The notes under the pieces are model-generated. The model did no database searches. It saw only the letters and a list, made by a program, of their open reading frames with translations, and was not told the DNA's origin. This document shows positions 53,173 to 63,737 of a DNA stretch of 64,000 bases, piece after piece. Both the position numbers and the translations under genes were made by a program. The DNA is from DATJGR01 sp963735085 (lineage in GTDB: Bacteria; Pseudomonadota; Gammaproteobacteria; Pseudomonadales; Azotimanducaceae): positions 620,001-684,000 of the forward strand of contig CAVTJP010000005.1 in the NCBI GenBank assembly GCA_963735085.1, given 5' to 3'. The stretch's first letter is position 1. Each line of letters starts with the position of its first letter.

Positions 53173-56100
53173 CTGCGGCGGATACGCCGCCGCCCCACGA
53201 TCCTCTGACCGCCGCGGCGAGCGAACTGCAGCTACGGCATCGCATCTCGCACCAGCCGCCGCGCGACCTCGACGTGCGCGCGGCGCTGCCCGCGATGCAG
53301 CGCTGGACAACTCACGCGCGCGCGGCAAGTCTCGTCGCCGAGTTGGAGGCGACCAAGGCCGCCGAATGGATTCTCGATAATGGCCTGCAAGTCGATCGCG
53401 CGGTGCGTCAGGTCCGCGAAGATCTGCCCAGCGGCTTTTACCGGCGCCTGCCGAGACTGGAGACGCCCGAGGCCGAAGAGAACGGCTTGCCGCGCACGTT
53501 CTGTCTGGCCCATACGCTGCTCAGCGCGACGCACCTGCAACCATCGTTGAGTGCCGCCGTTCGGTTTGTCGACGCGTATCAGACCGATGCGCCGCTCACG
53601 ATCGGCGAGCTGTGGGCATTTCCAACGATGCTGCGCCTGGCGTGTCTGGAAATTCTGGTGTCCGCGGCCGCCCGCATCTTTCCGACGCTCGCCGAGCCGT
53701 TCCACACCTCGCGCTGGATCTCGCTGTTCGAATCACTCGAGCCGACCGAACGCGTCGCACGTGCATTGAGCAGCCTGGCGGCAATCGATGCGATCCCGTG
53801 GAAGGACTTCTTCGACCGCACCAACCGCGTGGAGGCGATCCTGCGACAGGATCCGCGTACTGCCTACGCCAAAATGGACTTCGATACCCGCAATCGCTAT
53901 CGCAACGCGGTCGAAATGCTCGCTCGCGGCGCACGCCGCCCAGAGTGGGACGTTGCAACCGAGGTACTGGAACGGGCGCGTGCGACTGACGACCGCCGGC
54001 GCCAGCATGTCGGCTACTGGCTGATTGGCGATGGCCGCACCGAGATCGAGGCTGGGCTCGGTTATCGCAGTGCTCCGGGCGCCGTGGCGCGCCGTTGGCT
54101 GCTACGCCACGCCGGCGCATGTTACGCGTCTGGGTTGGTCGTCGCGACACTCGCCATCACCGCAGTCCCGGTGCTGTATCTGGTCGCGCTGCAGGCATCA
54201 CTGATGCTGACCGTAGCCGGTGCGATGCTGGCAGTGCTCCCTGCAACCATCGTCAGCGTGACGTTGGTGCATTGGATCGTCACGCTCAGCGTGCCGCCGC
54301 GCGTGCTGCCGAAGCTCGATCTAGCAGCGGGACTACCGGCCGACTGCACGACCGCGGTGGTGATTCCAGCCATCATCGGCAGCGCCGCGGAAGTGCCGGC
54401 GCTACTCGAACGTCTGGAGATGCACTGGCTGACCAATGCCGATCCACTCGCCCGCTTTGCGCTGTTGAGCGATCTGACCGACGCGCCGTGCGAGCGCCTC
54501 GACGGCGACGCAGCAATCGAGGCAGCCCTCGTCGAAGGCATTCGCGAACTCAACGAACGGCACCGCGGCGCCGGTGCGGGTCGTTTCCATCTGCTGCACC
54601 GCGCGCGCTGCTACAACGCATCCGAGAACTGCTGGATGGGCTGGGAACGCAAACGCGGCAAGCTCGAACAGTTCAATCGTTTCGTGCTCGGCGAAGCAGA
54701 CGACTTCGTGCTCAAGGAGGGTGACAGCGGAGTTCTGCGTGGCGTTCGCTTCGTCGTGACAGCAGACGCCGACACGATGCTGCCGCGCGGTTCGCTGCAT
54801 CGCCTCGTCAGTACACTCGCGCATCCGCTGAACCATGCCGAGTTCGATGCGGCAACCGGCCGCGTGCAGCGAGGCTATACGGTGATTCAGCCACGCATCG
54901 AGATCGGCCCCGAAAGCAGTCCCGTTTCGGTGTTTTCCAGAATCTACGCAGGCGATACATCGATCGACATCTATAGCCGTGCGGTTTCCGACGTATACCA
55001 GGATCTGTTCGGCAGCGCGGTGTACGTTGGCAAAGGCATCTACGAAGTTGCATCGTTTCAGCGTTGCCTAGAAGGACGTGTGCCGGACAACGCGCTGCTG
55101 AGTCACGATCTGTTCGAAGGCGCACACGGCCGCGCCGCGCTGGCGTCCGACATCACCCTTTACGATACCTTCCCGTCCAGCTACGTCGAGTATGCGAAGC
55201 GCGGGCACCGCTGGGTGCGGGGCGATTGGCAGCTGGTACCGTGGTTACTGCCGAAGGTGCCGGTGCGCAGCGGCCCATCAATCGTCAATGGTGTGCCGAT
55301 ACTCGAGCGCTGGAAGATGCTCGACAATCTGCGCCGCAGTGTGCTGCCGATTGCCGTCGTCGCATTCCTGATCGCCGGCTGGCTGTTGCTACCCGGACCT
55401 GTATGGGTTTGGACGCTGCTGGGGCTCGCCGGATCCGGTACCTATCTGCTGACCGATCTCATCACCGCGCTGCGGGGTCCGCTCAGCGTCGCGTTGCGCC
55501 AATCCGCCCATCAAATCGGTCATTGGGGGCTGACGGTGATCTTGCTGGCAGCAGATGCGTACATCGCGCTCGATGCAATCCTGCGAACCCTGGTCCGGTT
55601 GCGCTCGCGCCGTCGTCTGCTCGAGTGGACCTCGGCCGCGCACACTGCAGCACGCTATGCGAACGAAAGCGCGAACGACAGTGCGCGCCGCATCGCGTGG
55701 CGAATGATGTGGCCGGCCAGCACGGCGGCCGGCGTACTTGCGGTGCTCGTCGGCGTCGTGCATCCACAGGCGCTGACGGCCGCCGCACCGCTGCTGCTGC
55801 TTTGGCTGATATCGCCCGAGATCGCGGTCTGGGTCAGCCGACCACGTGTATTCGCCGTGGAAACACTCGGCACGGCTGATCGCGCATTTCTGCGTCGCGT
55901 AGCGCGGCAGACGTGGCTGTATTTCGAGACGTTCGCCGGCCCGCAGGACAACTGGTTGCCGCCTGACAACGTTCAGGAGGACCCATATCTCGAGATCGCG
56001 CATCGCACCTCACCAACCAACATCGGCATGCTGTTCGTGTCGTCGTTGACCGCATGGGACCTCGGCTATCTGGGCCCAATGGACCTTGCGCTACGGATCC

Positions 56101-59100
56101 ACAACGGGCTCGATGCGATCGACCGGCTCGAACGCTATCGTGGCCACGTGCTGAACTGGTACGACACGCGCACGCTCGCGCCACTCGAGCCGCGCTACGT
56201 GTCGACGGTGGACAATGGCAACCTCGCGGTGAGTCTCGTCGTTCTCAAAGAAGGCTGCCACGAAATCGCCGCTGCACCGCCGATGCAGGCCGAGCGCTGG
56301 GATGGCCTGCACGATACGCTGGCACCGTTGGTCAGCGCACTGCGCGCGTATCCGACGGGAATATGGGATCAGCTCGCGCCACAGTTCGAGCGGCTCATCG
56401 CAAGCGTCGATCGCGTTCGCGGCCAACCGCAAGACTGGTATACGACGCTGATCGACATTGCCGATCGTACCTGGCCGGATCTCAAGGACGCCATTGCGCG
56501 TACGATTACCGCGCCGGACAGCCCCGCCACGCCGTTGCTGCGCGATGTGCACGTCTGGCTCGAACGCGTGACCGCCCACTTGGCGCAGATGCGCTGGAAC
56601 TTCGACACACTGCACCCGTGGTGCGCTCATGCGCGAACCGCACCTGCGGGCCTGCAGCAGTGGGCGCAACGAATCAACCGTGAACTGATGCCGTCGACAC
56701 CGTCGTTCGAGCTACGGGCGCGCTGCGCCGCAATGCGTGAAGAACTGGTGGAGTGCGTAGGGCATGAAGAGGATGCAGCCGCGCAGCGTTGGCTTGTCGA
56801 TGCGTCGGCCACACTCGAACGCGGTAGCCACGCACTTGCCGACTTGCAACAGCGGCTGCTCGATAATGCGTCACGCGCCGAAGCCGCAGCATTCGCGATG
56901 GATTTTGCACTGCTCTATGACGCGGACGCGCGGCTCTTCCACATCGGCTACAACGTCAGCAACGATCAGATCGATCCGCACTTCTACGATCTGCTGGCCA
57001 CCGAGGCGCGTCTGGCGAGCTACTTCGCAATCGCCAAGCGCGACGTTCCCACTGAACACTGGTACTACCTGCGCCGTCCGACCACACGCGCCCGTGGCGA
57101 ACTGTCGCTATTGTCGTGGAACGGATCGATGTTCGAGTACCTGATGCCGACGCTGTTCCTGCGCAGCGCACCGGACAAGCTGCTCGGCGAGAGCGAGCGT
57201 GCAGCGGTATTGATACAACAGCGCTACGGCAACAGCCTTGACCTGCCCTGGGGCATATCCGAGTCGGCTTTTGCCTCACGCGATGCCGAGCACCACTACC
57301 AATATCGCGCATTCGGCGCGCCCGGCCTTGGAATGCGGCGCGGACTGTCGCGCGATATCGTGGTAGCGCCATACGCCAGCGCGCTTGCGCTCGCCGTTGC
57401 ACCACGTGCCGCCGTGCACAACCTCGAGCGACTCGCGCAGCTCGGTGGTGAAGCGCTGTACGGGTTCGTCGAGGCGCTCGACTTCACCGCTGAACGGGTT
57501 GCCGCCGGCCGAACGTTCACGTTGATTCAGGCCCACATGGCACATCACCAGGGTATGACCTTCGCGGCGATCGGTAACGCGCTCACCGACAATGCCCTGG
57601 TGCGCCGTTTCTCCGCCGACATGCATGTACGCGCCGCCAACCTGTTGCTGCAGGAGCGCATCCCGTGGGAGGCAGCGCCGGTCGCGATCAGCACAGAAGA
57701 GCCGTCCAGACCACGCAGTCGACTCATCGATCCGGCGGCGTGGACGCCACACGACAACCCGTTGATGCCCAACATTCACCTGCTCGGCAACGGCCGCTTC
57801 GCGAGTTGGATCTCCGAGAGTGGCGGCGGCGTGCTGTGGTGGTATCGCCAGCAGCTATCACGCTGGACAGTGGACGCCAGCGGTGACCAGCACGGTCTGT
57901 GGGTTTACGTGCATGACCAGGAAAGTCATGCGACATGGTCGGTCGGGCGCCAGCCGACCGGCATTGCACCGGCTGATGGTCGCGTGGTGTTCCATGCGCA
58001 CACCGCCGAGTTCCACCGCCATGACAACGGCATAGCGATTGCGATGACAGTCGGCGTTGCACCCGGCGACGACCTCGAGATTCGACGCCTGCGGATCGTC
58101 AACGAAACCGATCGTCCGCGAAAACTGACGATCACCAGCTACGGCGAAGTGGTACTCGCACCACCGCTCGACGACGAGCGCCACCCGGCATTCAGCAAGT
58201 TGTTCGTCGGCAGCGAATACCTCCCGAGACTCAACGCGCTGCTGTTCACGCGTCGGCCGCGCAGTTCCGGCGATCAGCCACCGGTGTTGTTACATTCACT
58301 CGTCGTCGACGGTCATCATTCGGCGAACGTCTCGGTGAACGTCGGTTTCGATGCGGATCGGGCACAGTTCCTCGGCCGCGGTGGTGCGATCCAGTTCCCC
58401 CGCGGCGTTCGCGACGGACTTTCGCAGACCACCGGCTGGACACTCGACCCGATCATGTCGCTGCAGTTCTCCATGGAGCTGTCGCCTCGGCAGCATCGGG
58501 AAATCGCCTTCGTGACGTTCGTGGCTGGATCGCGTGAGTCGGTGCTCGAACTGGCCGAACGCTACTCTACGCTGGCATCGCTGGACTGGGCGCTGGATGA
58601 CGCGCGCCGGGAAGCAGCACGCGCAGTTCAGCGATTAGGACTCGCCCCGGCGCGTTTGCCGCAGTTACAGGCATTGGCATCCTTGCTACTGTCACCGCGC
58701 GCCGCGCTGTCCGCCGCGGCAACCGACATCAGGGCAAATCGGCTCGGCCAGCCGGCGCTTTGGGCGCTCGGTATCTCCGGCGACGTGCCGATTCTGCTGT
58801 TGCGCAGCGGCCACGCGAGTGATTCCGAACTCGAGGGACTGATTCGGGGCCACCGGTTGTGGCGCCGTCAGGGGCTGCATGCGGACCTGGTGATCCTGCG
58901 CATCGGCGTATCGGGCTACGAAGAACCGGTGCGGGAACGCGTGCTGGCCCTGTTGAACGAGGTGGGTGCCGGCGATAGTCTCGGCCGCCGTGGCGGCGTC
59001 CATTTCGTGCTTGCCGATCTGATCAACGCCGAGCAGCGCCGCATGCTGGAGTGCATGGCCGCCGTGGTGCTGGATGCCGGCACCAGCCTCGAATCGCAAC

Positions 59101-61637
59101 TCGCGCGCGTCCTCGAGCCGCAACCGGTATCGCCGCCGTTTCGCGTTCCCGACATCGTGCGCAGTTATACCGCAACGCCGATCGAGCGGCCCTCGCAGCT
59201 GCAGTTCGACAACGGCTTCGGCGGCTTTTCAATGGACGGCACCGAGTACGTGATCTATCTCGAACCCGGACAACACACGCCGGCGCCGTGGTGCAACGTT
59301 CTCGCCAACGAGTCGTTTGGCTGTCTGACGACAGAAATAGGGGGCGGGTACAGCTGGGCTATCAACAGCGGTGAAAATCGCCTCACGCCATGGAGCAACG
59401 ATCCGGTCGCAGATCCACCAGCCGAAGCGCTGTACCTGAGGGACGAAGAGACCGCCGCGGTATGGACGCCGACGCCGGCACCGATAGGCAACGAAATGGC
59501 ATGTCGGATACAGCACGGCGCCGGGTATACCATCTGGCTCACACGCAGTCATGGCCTGGAGCAGGACATGACCATCTTCGTAGCCGCCAACGATCCAGTT
59601 AAGGTGATCCGCCTGCGTTTGCGAGACCTCGAGCAGCGCCCACGTCGCATCACTGCCACCTACTACGCGGAATGGGTTCTCGGGGCGCTGCGGAGCCAGG
59701 CCCACCCGCACGTAGTGTGTGAATACGATCCAGACAGCGACGCGCTGCTTGCGCACAATCCCTGGAACCCGGAATTCGCAGCCAATATCGCGTTTCTGAC
59801 GTCGACGTATCCTGCTCATAGTGTGACCACCAATCGCACCGATTTCCTCGGTCCCAATGGAAACCTCAGCCATCCGGCCGGTCTCCATCAATGGGATCTG
59901 GGCGACCACGTCGGCCCCAGCAGCGATCCTTGCGCAGCCTTGCAGGTACACCTCGACCTGGCGCCCCGACAGACCGTCGAGATTGCCTTCATTCTGGGAC
60001 AGGGTCGCAGCCGGGATGAGTCGTTGGCGCTGATCGGGCGCTGGCGCGACGGCAACCGTATCGCCGAGGCATTCGAAGCAGTACAGGCGCTGTGGCGACA
60101 ACGACTGGAAGCCGTCCAGATCAAGACGCCTGAGGCGGCGTTCGACGTGTTGATGAACCGCTGGCTGCTGTATCAGACGATTGCATCGCGCATTCTCGCG
60201 CGCGCCGGCTTCTATCAGGCGAGCGGCGCGATCGGGTTTCGCGATCAACTGCAGGACATGCTCGCGCTGCTGCACGTCGACGCACCGCGGGTACGCGAGC
60301 ACATCCTGCGCTGCGCCGAACACCAGTTCGAGGAAGGCGATGTAATGCACTGGTGGCATCCGCCCACGGGTCGCGGCGTGCGCACCCGCTGTTCCGACGA
60401 TCTGTTGTGGTTGCCGTACGTAACGAGTTGCTACGTCGACGCAACCGGAGATCACTCGATTCTGGATGAGTCGATAGCGTTTCTGCACGCCCCGGTTCTC
60501 TCGGCCGCGGAAGAAGATCGCTACGCGCTGTTCGAATCGACCGAGGACCATCGCCCGTTGTTCGAACATTGTATTCGCGCGCTCGATCACGCCGCGATGC
60601 GCGGGCCGCACGGGTTACCGCTGATGGGATCCGGCGACTGGAACGACGGTATGAACCACGTCGCGCAGCGTGGGCGCGGCGAGAGCATCTGGCTGGCGTG
60701 GTTCTCGATCAACACCCTTGAAGCATTTGTGCCGCTCGCGCAGAACTACGGGCGCACGGATCTTGCCGATACGTATGTCGCGCGCGTCGTCGACCTGCGC
60801 GATGCGATCGAGCGGTCGGGGTGGGATGGCGAGTGGTACCTGCGTGCGCTGGACGACGATGGTCGGCCGGTCGGTTCACATACCTCGGATGAGTGCCGTA
60901 TCGATTCGATCGCACAATCCTGGGCAGTACTGTCGTCCGCGACCGCATCCGAGCGCGCGCGGGTCGCGCTGGAATCCGTTGACCGGGAACTGGTTCGGAC
61001 CGACGACCGGCTGGTGCTGCTGTTCTCGCCGCCGTTTCACGACACACCGCGGGACATCGGATACATCAAAGCGTATCCGCCCGGCATCCGCGAAAACGGC
61101 GGGCAATACACCCACGCCGCAGCGTGGGTCGGACACGCGTACGCGAAGCTCGGCGACGGTGCAGCGGCGTGGCGTATCTTCGAGCTACTCAATCCGATTC
61201 GCCATACGATGCAACAAAGCGATGCGATCAGATATCGTGCCGAGCCGTACGTAATCGCGGCGGATATCGCGAGCGTACCGCCGCATGTCGGCCGCGCCGG
61301 CTGGAGTTGGTACACGGGTGCGGCAGCGTGGGTATGGCGCCTCGGGCTCGAAGCGATTCTCGGAATAAGAAGATGCGATGGCGGGGTAACGATCGACCCG
61401 TGCCTGCCGCCGAACTGGGGCTGGGCGCAACTGCAGATCAGCGGGCCAGCAGGACGCCTGCTGATCGAGATCGAAGATCCCGATCACGCCGGACGCGGCG
61501 TCATCAGCGTAACCGTCGATGGTGTGGCGCTGCAGGCCGAGGTCTATCGGCTGCCGACCGATGGCGCCGATCACGTCGTGAAAGTGCGGCTCGGCAGCGT
61601 TGAGTCGCAAGCGTCTGCCGTGCGTCGCAAGTCGTAG
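53169..61637 (+). CDS. ndvB: Cyclic beta-1,2-glucan synthase
   Basis: A 2822-residue membrane enzyme, about the size of Rhizobium NdvB and Agrobacterium ChvB. The first 300 residues are helical, then two transmembrane helices (about 318-375). The glycosyltransferase domain has VVTADADTMLPRGSLHRL (metal aspartates near residue 533), NALLSHDLFEGAHGR and GHRWVRGDWQLVPW. More helices lie at about 720-900, followed by a glycoamylase-like region (NVQEDPYLEIAHRTSPTNIGM). Two glycoside-phosphorylase-type parts follow, the second with GSGDWNDGMNHVAQRGRGES near residue 2490. It makes and cyclises periplasmic glucan used in osmoadaptation. It is coupled to the tandem Usp gene. Confidence 0.95.
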   Translation: MTAADTPPPHDPLTAAASELQLRHRISHQPPRDLDVRAALPAMQRWTTHARAASLVAELEATKAAEWILDNGLQVDRAVRQVREDLPSGFYRRLPRLETPEAEENGLPRTFCLAHTLLSATHLQPSLSAAVRFVDAYQTDAPLTIGELWAFPTMLRLACLEILVSAAARIFPTLAEPFHTSRWISLFESLEPTERVARALSSLAAIDAIPWKDFFDRTNRVEAILRQDPRTAYAKMDFDTRNRYRNAVEMLARGARRPEWDVATEVLERARATDDRRRQHVGYWLIGDGRTEIEAGLGYRSAPGAVARRWLLRHAGACYASGLVVATLAITAVPVLYLVALQASLMLTVAGAMLAVLPATIVSVTLVHWIVTLSVPPRVLPKLDLAAGLPADCTTAVVIPAIIGSAAEVPALLERLEMHWLTNADPLARFALLSDLTDAPCERLDGDAAIEAALVEGIRELNERHRGAGAGRFHLLHRARCYNASENCWMGWERKRGKLEQFNRFVLGEADDFVLKEGDSGVLRGVRFVVTADADTMLPRGSLHRLVSTLAHPLNHAEFDAATGRVQRGYTVIQPRIEIGPESSPVSVFSRIYAGDTSIDIYSRAVSDVYQDLFGSAVYVGKGIYEVASFQRCLEGRVPDNALLSHDLFEGAHGRAALASDITLYDTFPSSYVEYAKRGHRWVRGDWQLVPWLLPKVPVRSGPSIVNGVPILERWKMLDNLRRSVLPIAVVAFLIAGWLLLPGPVWVWTLLGLAGSGTYLLTDLITALRGPLSVALRQSAHQIGHWGLTVILLAADAYIALDAILRTLVRLRSRRRLLEWTSAAHTAARYANESANDSARRIAWRMMWPASTAAGVLAVLVGVVHPQALTAAAPLLLLWLISPEIAVWVSRPRVFAVETLGTADRAFLRRVARQTWLYFETFAGPQDNWLPPDNVQEDPYLEIAHRTSPTNIGMLFVSSLTAWDLGYLGPMDLALRIHNGLDAIDRLERYRGHVLNWYDTRTLAPLEPRYVSTVDNGNLAVSLVVLKEGCHEIAAAPPMQAERWDGLHDTLAPLVSALRAYPTGIWDQLAPQFERLIASVDRVRGQPQDWYTTLIDIADRTWPDLKDAIARTITAPDSPATPLLRDVHVWLERVTAHLAQMRWNFDTLHPWCAHARTAPAGLQQWAQRINRELMPSTPSFELRARCAAMREELVECVGHEEDAAAQRWLVDASATLERGSHALADLQQRLLDNASRAEAAAFAMDFALLYDADARLFHIGYNVSNDQIDPHFYDLLATEARLASYFAIAKRDVPTEHWYYLRRPTTRARGELSLLSWNGSMFEYLMPTLFLRSAPDKLLGESERAAVLIQQRYGNSLDLPWGISESAFASRDAEHHYQYRAFGAPGLGMRRGLSRDIVVAPYASALALAVAPRAAVHNLERLAQLGGEALYGFVEALDFTAERVAAGRTFTLIQAHMAHHQGMTFAAIGNALTDNALVRRFSADMHVRAANLLLQERIPWEAAPVAISTEEPSRPRSRLIDPAAWTPHDNPLMPNIHLLGNGRFASWISESGGGVLWWYRQQLSRWTVDASGDQHGLWVYVHDQESHATWSVGRQPTGIAPADGRVVFHAHTAEFHRHDNGIAIAMTVGVAPGDDLEIRRLRIVNETDRPRKLTITSYGEVVLAPPLDDERHPAFSKLFVGSEYLPRLNALLFTRRPRSSGDQPPVLLHSLVVDGHHSANVSVNVGFDADRAQFLGRGGAIQFPRGVRDGLSQTTGWTLDPIMSLQFSMELSPRQHREIAFVTFVAGSRESVLELAERYSTLASLDWALDDARREAARAVQRLGLAPARLPQLQALASLLLSPRAALSAAATDIRANRLGQPALWALGISGDVPILLLRSGHASDSELEGLIRGHRLWRRQGLHADLVILRIGVSGYEEPVRERVLALLNEVGAGDSLGRRGGVHFVLADLINAEQRRMLECMAAVVLDAGTSLESQLARVLEPQPVSPPFRVPDIVRSYTATPIERPSQLQFDNGFGGFSMDGTEYVIYLEPGQHTPAPWCNVLANESFGCLTTEIGGGYSWAINSGENRLTPWSNDPVADPPAEALYLRDEETAAVWTPTPAPIGNEMACRIQHGAGYTIWLTRSHGLEQDMTIFVAANDPVKVIRLRLRDLEQRPRRITATYYAEWVLGALRSQAHPHVVCEYDPDSDALLAHNPWNPEFAANIAFLTSTYPAHSVTTNRTDFLGPNGNLSHPAGLHQWDLGDHVGPSSDPCAALQVHLDLAPRQTVEIAFILGQGRSRDESLALIGRWRDGNRIAEAFEAVQALWRQRLEAVQIKTPEAAFDVLMNRWLLYQTIASRILARAGFYQASGAIGFRDQLQDMLALLHVDAPRVREHILRCAEHQFEEGDVMHWWHPPTGRGVRTRCSDDLLWLPYVTSCYVDATGDHSILDESIAFLHAPVLSAAEEDRYALFESTEDHRPLFEHCIRALDHAAMRGPHGLPLMGSGDWNDGMNHVAQRGRGESIWLAWFSINTLEAFVPLAQNYGRTDLADTYVARVVDLRDAIERSGWDGEWYLRALDDDGRPVGSHTSDECRIDSIAQSWAVLSSATASERARVALESVDRELVRTDDRLVLLFSPPFHDTPRDIGYIKAYPPGIRENGGQYTHAAAWVGHAYAKLGDGAAAWRIFELLNPIRHTMQQSDAIRYRAEPYVIAADIASVPPHVGRAGWSWYTGAAAWVWRLGLEAILGIRRCDGGVTIDPCLPPNWGWAQLQISGPAGRLLIEIEDPDHAGRGVISVTVDGVALQAEVYRLPTDGADHVVKVRLGSVESQASAVRRKS

Positions 61638-61755
61638 CCCCGCAGGTCGAGCATCCATGGTGCAGACTGCGCCGCGTGATGCCGGAAGCATAATACCGGG
61701 ACATGTAGCACCATCGCCGGCATCGAACAGCAACATTGAACAGCAGGAAATCTGC

Positions 61756-62823
61756 ATGACCGCTTCTGTGTCGACCAAACGATTGTCGTTCCTCGATCGC
61801 TATCTCACGCTCTGGATTTTCGTCGCGATGGCGCTCGGTGTCGGCCTCGGCTCTGTCTTCGAGAGCGTGCCGCGATTCGTCAACAGTCTGTCCGTCGGCA
61901 CCACCAACGTGCCGATCGCCATCGGACTGATCCTGATGATGTATCCACCGCTCGCGAAAGTGCGCTACGAAGAGCTGCCGCAGATCTTCCAGCAGCGCCG
62001 CCTGCTGCTGCTGTCGCTGGTGCAGAACTGGATCATCGGTCCGCTATTGATGTTCGGTCTGGCGATATTGTTTCTGCGCGATTATCCCGAATACATGACG
62101 GGCCTGATCCTGATCGGGCTGGCGCGCTGTATCGCGATGGTGCTGGTCTGGAATCAACTCGCGGAAGGCGACAATCAATACGTTGCGGCGCTGGTCGCCT
62201 TCAATTCGATCTTTCAGATCGCGTTCTTCAGTCTGTACGCGTGGTTTTTCCTGACCGTCCTGCCCCCGCTGGTCGGGCTCGAAGGCAGGGTGGTGGATGT
62301 CGACTTCTGGATGATCGCCAAATCCGTGCTGATCTATCTCGGCATTCCGTTCGCCGCTGGGTTCCTGACCCGTTGGACGCTGCTGCGCCGCAAGGGGGCG
62401 GCCTGGTACGAAAGCGCCTTCCTGCCGCGCATCGGGCCGATCACGCTTGCGGCGCTGCTGTTCACGATTGTCGCGATGTTCAGTCTGAAGGGCGAATTGG
62501 TGCTGCAACTGCCGTTGGATGTTCTTCGCATCGCGATCCCGCTCACGATTTACTTCGTCATCATGTTCCTCGTCAGCTTCTGGATGGGCCGGCTGATTGA
62601 CGCCGATTATCCTCGCACCACTGCGATCGCGTTCACCGCGGCCAGCAACAACTTCGAGCTGGCGATTGCGGTCGCGATTGCGACGTTCGGTCTCGCGTCC
62701 CCGATTGCATTTGCGACCGTCATCGGCCCGCTGGTGGAAGTGCCGGTCCTCATCTCCCTCGTCAGAGTCGCATTCTGGTTGAGGCAACGGTGGTTTGCAG
62801 CGTCGGCCGTCAAGGCGCACTAG
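61756..62823 (+). CDS. acr3: ACR3-family arsenite efflux transporter
   Basis: A 355-residue transporter with ten hydrophobic helices. It begins FLDRYLTLWIFVAMALGVGLG and has NVPIAIGLILMMYPPLAKVRYEELP. The conserved cysteine is in LIGLARCIAMVLVWNQLAEGD, and FTAASNNFELAIAVAIATFG carries the conserved helix-9 glutamate. All are ACR3 marks. AGGAAA lies about 5 bases before ATG 61756. No arsR or arsC gene is nearby, so its control is unclear. Its stop codon and that of the convergent atpG share the palindrome CTAG at 62820-62823. Confidence 0.95.
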   Translation: MTASVSTKRLSFLDRYLTLWIFVAMALGVGLGSVFESVPRFVNSLSVGTTNVPIAIGLILMMYPPLAKVRYEELPQIFQQRRLLLLSLVQNWIIGPLLMFGLAILFLRDYPEYMTGLILIGLARCIAMVLVWNQLAEGDNQYVAALVAFNSIFQIAFFSLYAWFFLTVLPPLVGLEGRVVDVDFWMIAKSVLIYLGIPFAAGFLTRWTLLRRKGAAWYESAFLPRIGPITLAALLFTIVAMFSLKGELVLQLPLDVLRIAIPLTIYFVIMFLVSFWMGRLIDADYPRTTAIAFTAASNNFELAIAVAIATFGLASPIAFATVIGPLVEVPVLISLVRVAFWLRQRWFAASAVKAH

Positions 62824-63737
62824 TCGACTTGCGTTTTCGTGAGACTTTCCTTTTTGCGCTTCTCGCGATCCTTCAGTGCCTCGAAGCCGACGATCACATC
62901 CAGAAGTTCGGTGGTGATCTGACTCTGGCGAACCGACCGTGTCTCCGCGGTCAGTTCCTCCAATCTGTCATCGACCGACTGCTCGGCCTGCTGCATGCGT
63001 GCGAGCCGCGCAGCGTTTTCCGTTACCAGCGCCTCGGCAGCACCGCGAAAAAGTTCGGCGAACAGATAGCTGCGGATCAGTGCTGCCAGCAGTTGCTCCG
63101 GCGGCAGGCTGAATTGCGGCAGGCTGCGCGAGGTCCAGGGACGTTTGGCGAGCGCGGCGAGCAGCTCAGGGTCGAGCGGTAGCAGATTCTGGCATACCGG
63201 AACCTGCTGGCCATGGCCCGCCCGCTGCATGAACACCAGCAGCGCGGCGATTGCCGCCGACCGGTTAATGCTGCGGATCGCATCGAGCCGCGTGATGAGT
63301 TGGCCGGCAAGCCGCCCCAACCCGTCCGCGGTTGCCGGCGGCAGCAGCGTCGCTTCGGGCGCAATGCCCAATCCCACCAGGGCGTCCTCCATCTGCGCGC
63401 CGATGCAGATCACCGTTGTTGTCCGCTGGCGATTGATGACCCGCGCGACCTCGGCCGCCACGAGCTCGTTGTAGTTGCCACAAAGCCCATGGTCGGACCC
63501 GAACGTGATGATGACCGGCAAAGCGCCCTGGCCCGGCTCGACCGGCAGTGGTCCATTACGGTGGAGGAATGCATGGAAACCGTCGAGCACCGTAGCCCGG
63601 TAGGCCTCGATCGCGCGGGCCGCCTGTTCGTATGGCAACGCGTTGATCGCCGACATCGTTTTCATCGTTCGCACGATGCCGCGAATGCTGCGCATTGTCT
63701 CGGTGCGGCGGTTCAGCAGTTCAAGTGTTTGCGCCAC
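62820..63737 (-). CDS. atpG: F1 ATPase gamma subunit, alternate (N-ATPase) type
   Basis: A 305-residue central-stalk subunit. The N-terminal helix reads LNRRTETMRSIRGIVRTMKTMSAINALPYEQA. The middle domain has ALPVIITFGSDHGLCGNYNELV, the conserved gamma core. The C-terminal helix is TAETRSVRQSQITTELLDVIVGFEAL. The divergent sequence and the position as the last gene directly after the alpha gene fit the alternate N-ATPase operons better than the housekeeping atp operon, where delta precedes alpha and beta follows gamma. The start is GTG 63737 or TTG 63746; it overlaps the alpha stop by 17 or 26 bases. Confidence 0.88.
   Translation of the reverse strand: MAQTLELLNRRTETMRSIRGIVRTMKTMSAINALPYEQAARAIEAYRATVLDGFHAFLHRNGPLPVEPGQGALPVIITFGSDHGLCGNYNELVAAEVARVINRQRTTTVICIGAQMEDALVGLGIAPEATLLPPATADGLGRLAGQLITRLDAIRSINRSAAIAALLVFMQRAGHGQQVPVCQNLLPLDPELLAALAKRPWTSRSLPQFSLPPEQLLAALIRSYLFAELFRGAAEALVTENAARLARMQQAEQSVDDRLEELTAETRSVRQSQITTELLDVIVGFEALKDREKRKKESLTKTQVD

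Noticed and set aside
59229..60611. A 460-codon minus-strand frame
   Set aside because: It is antisense to the cyclic glucan synthase gene and has no recognisable domain.
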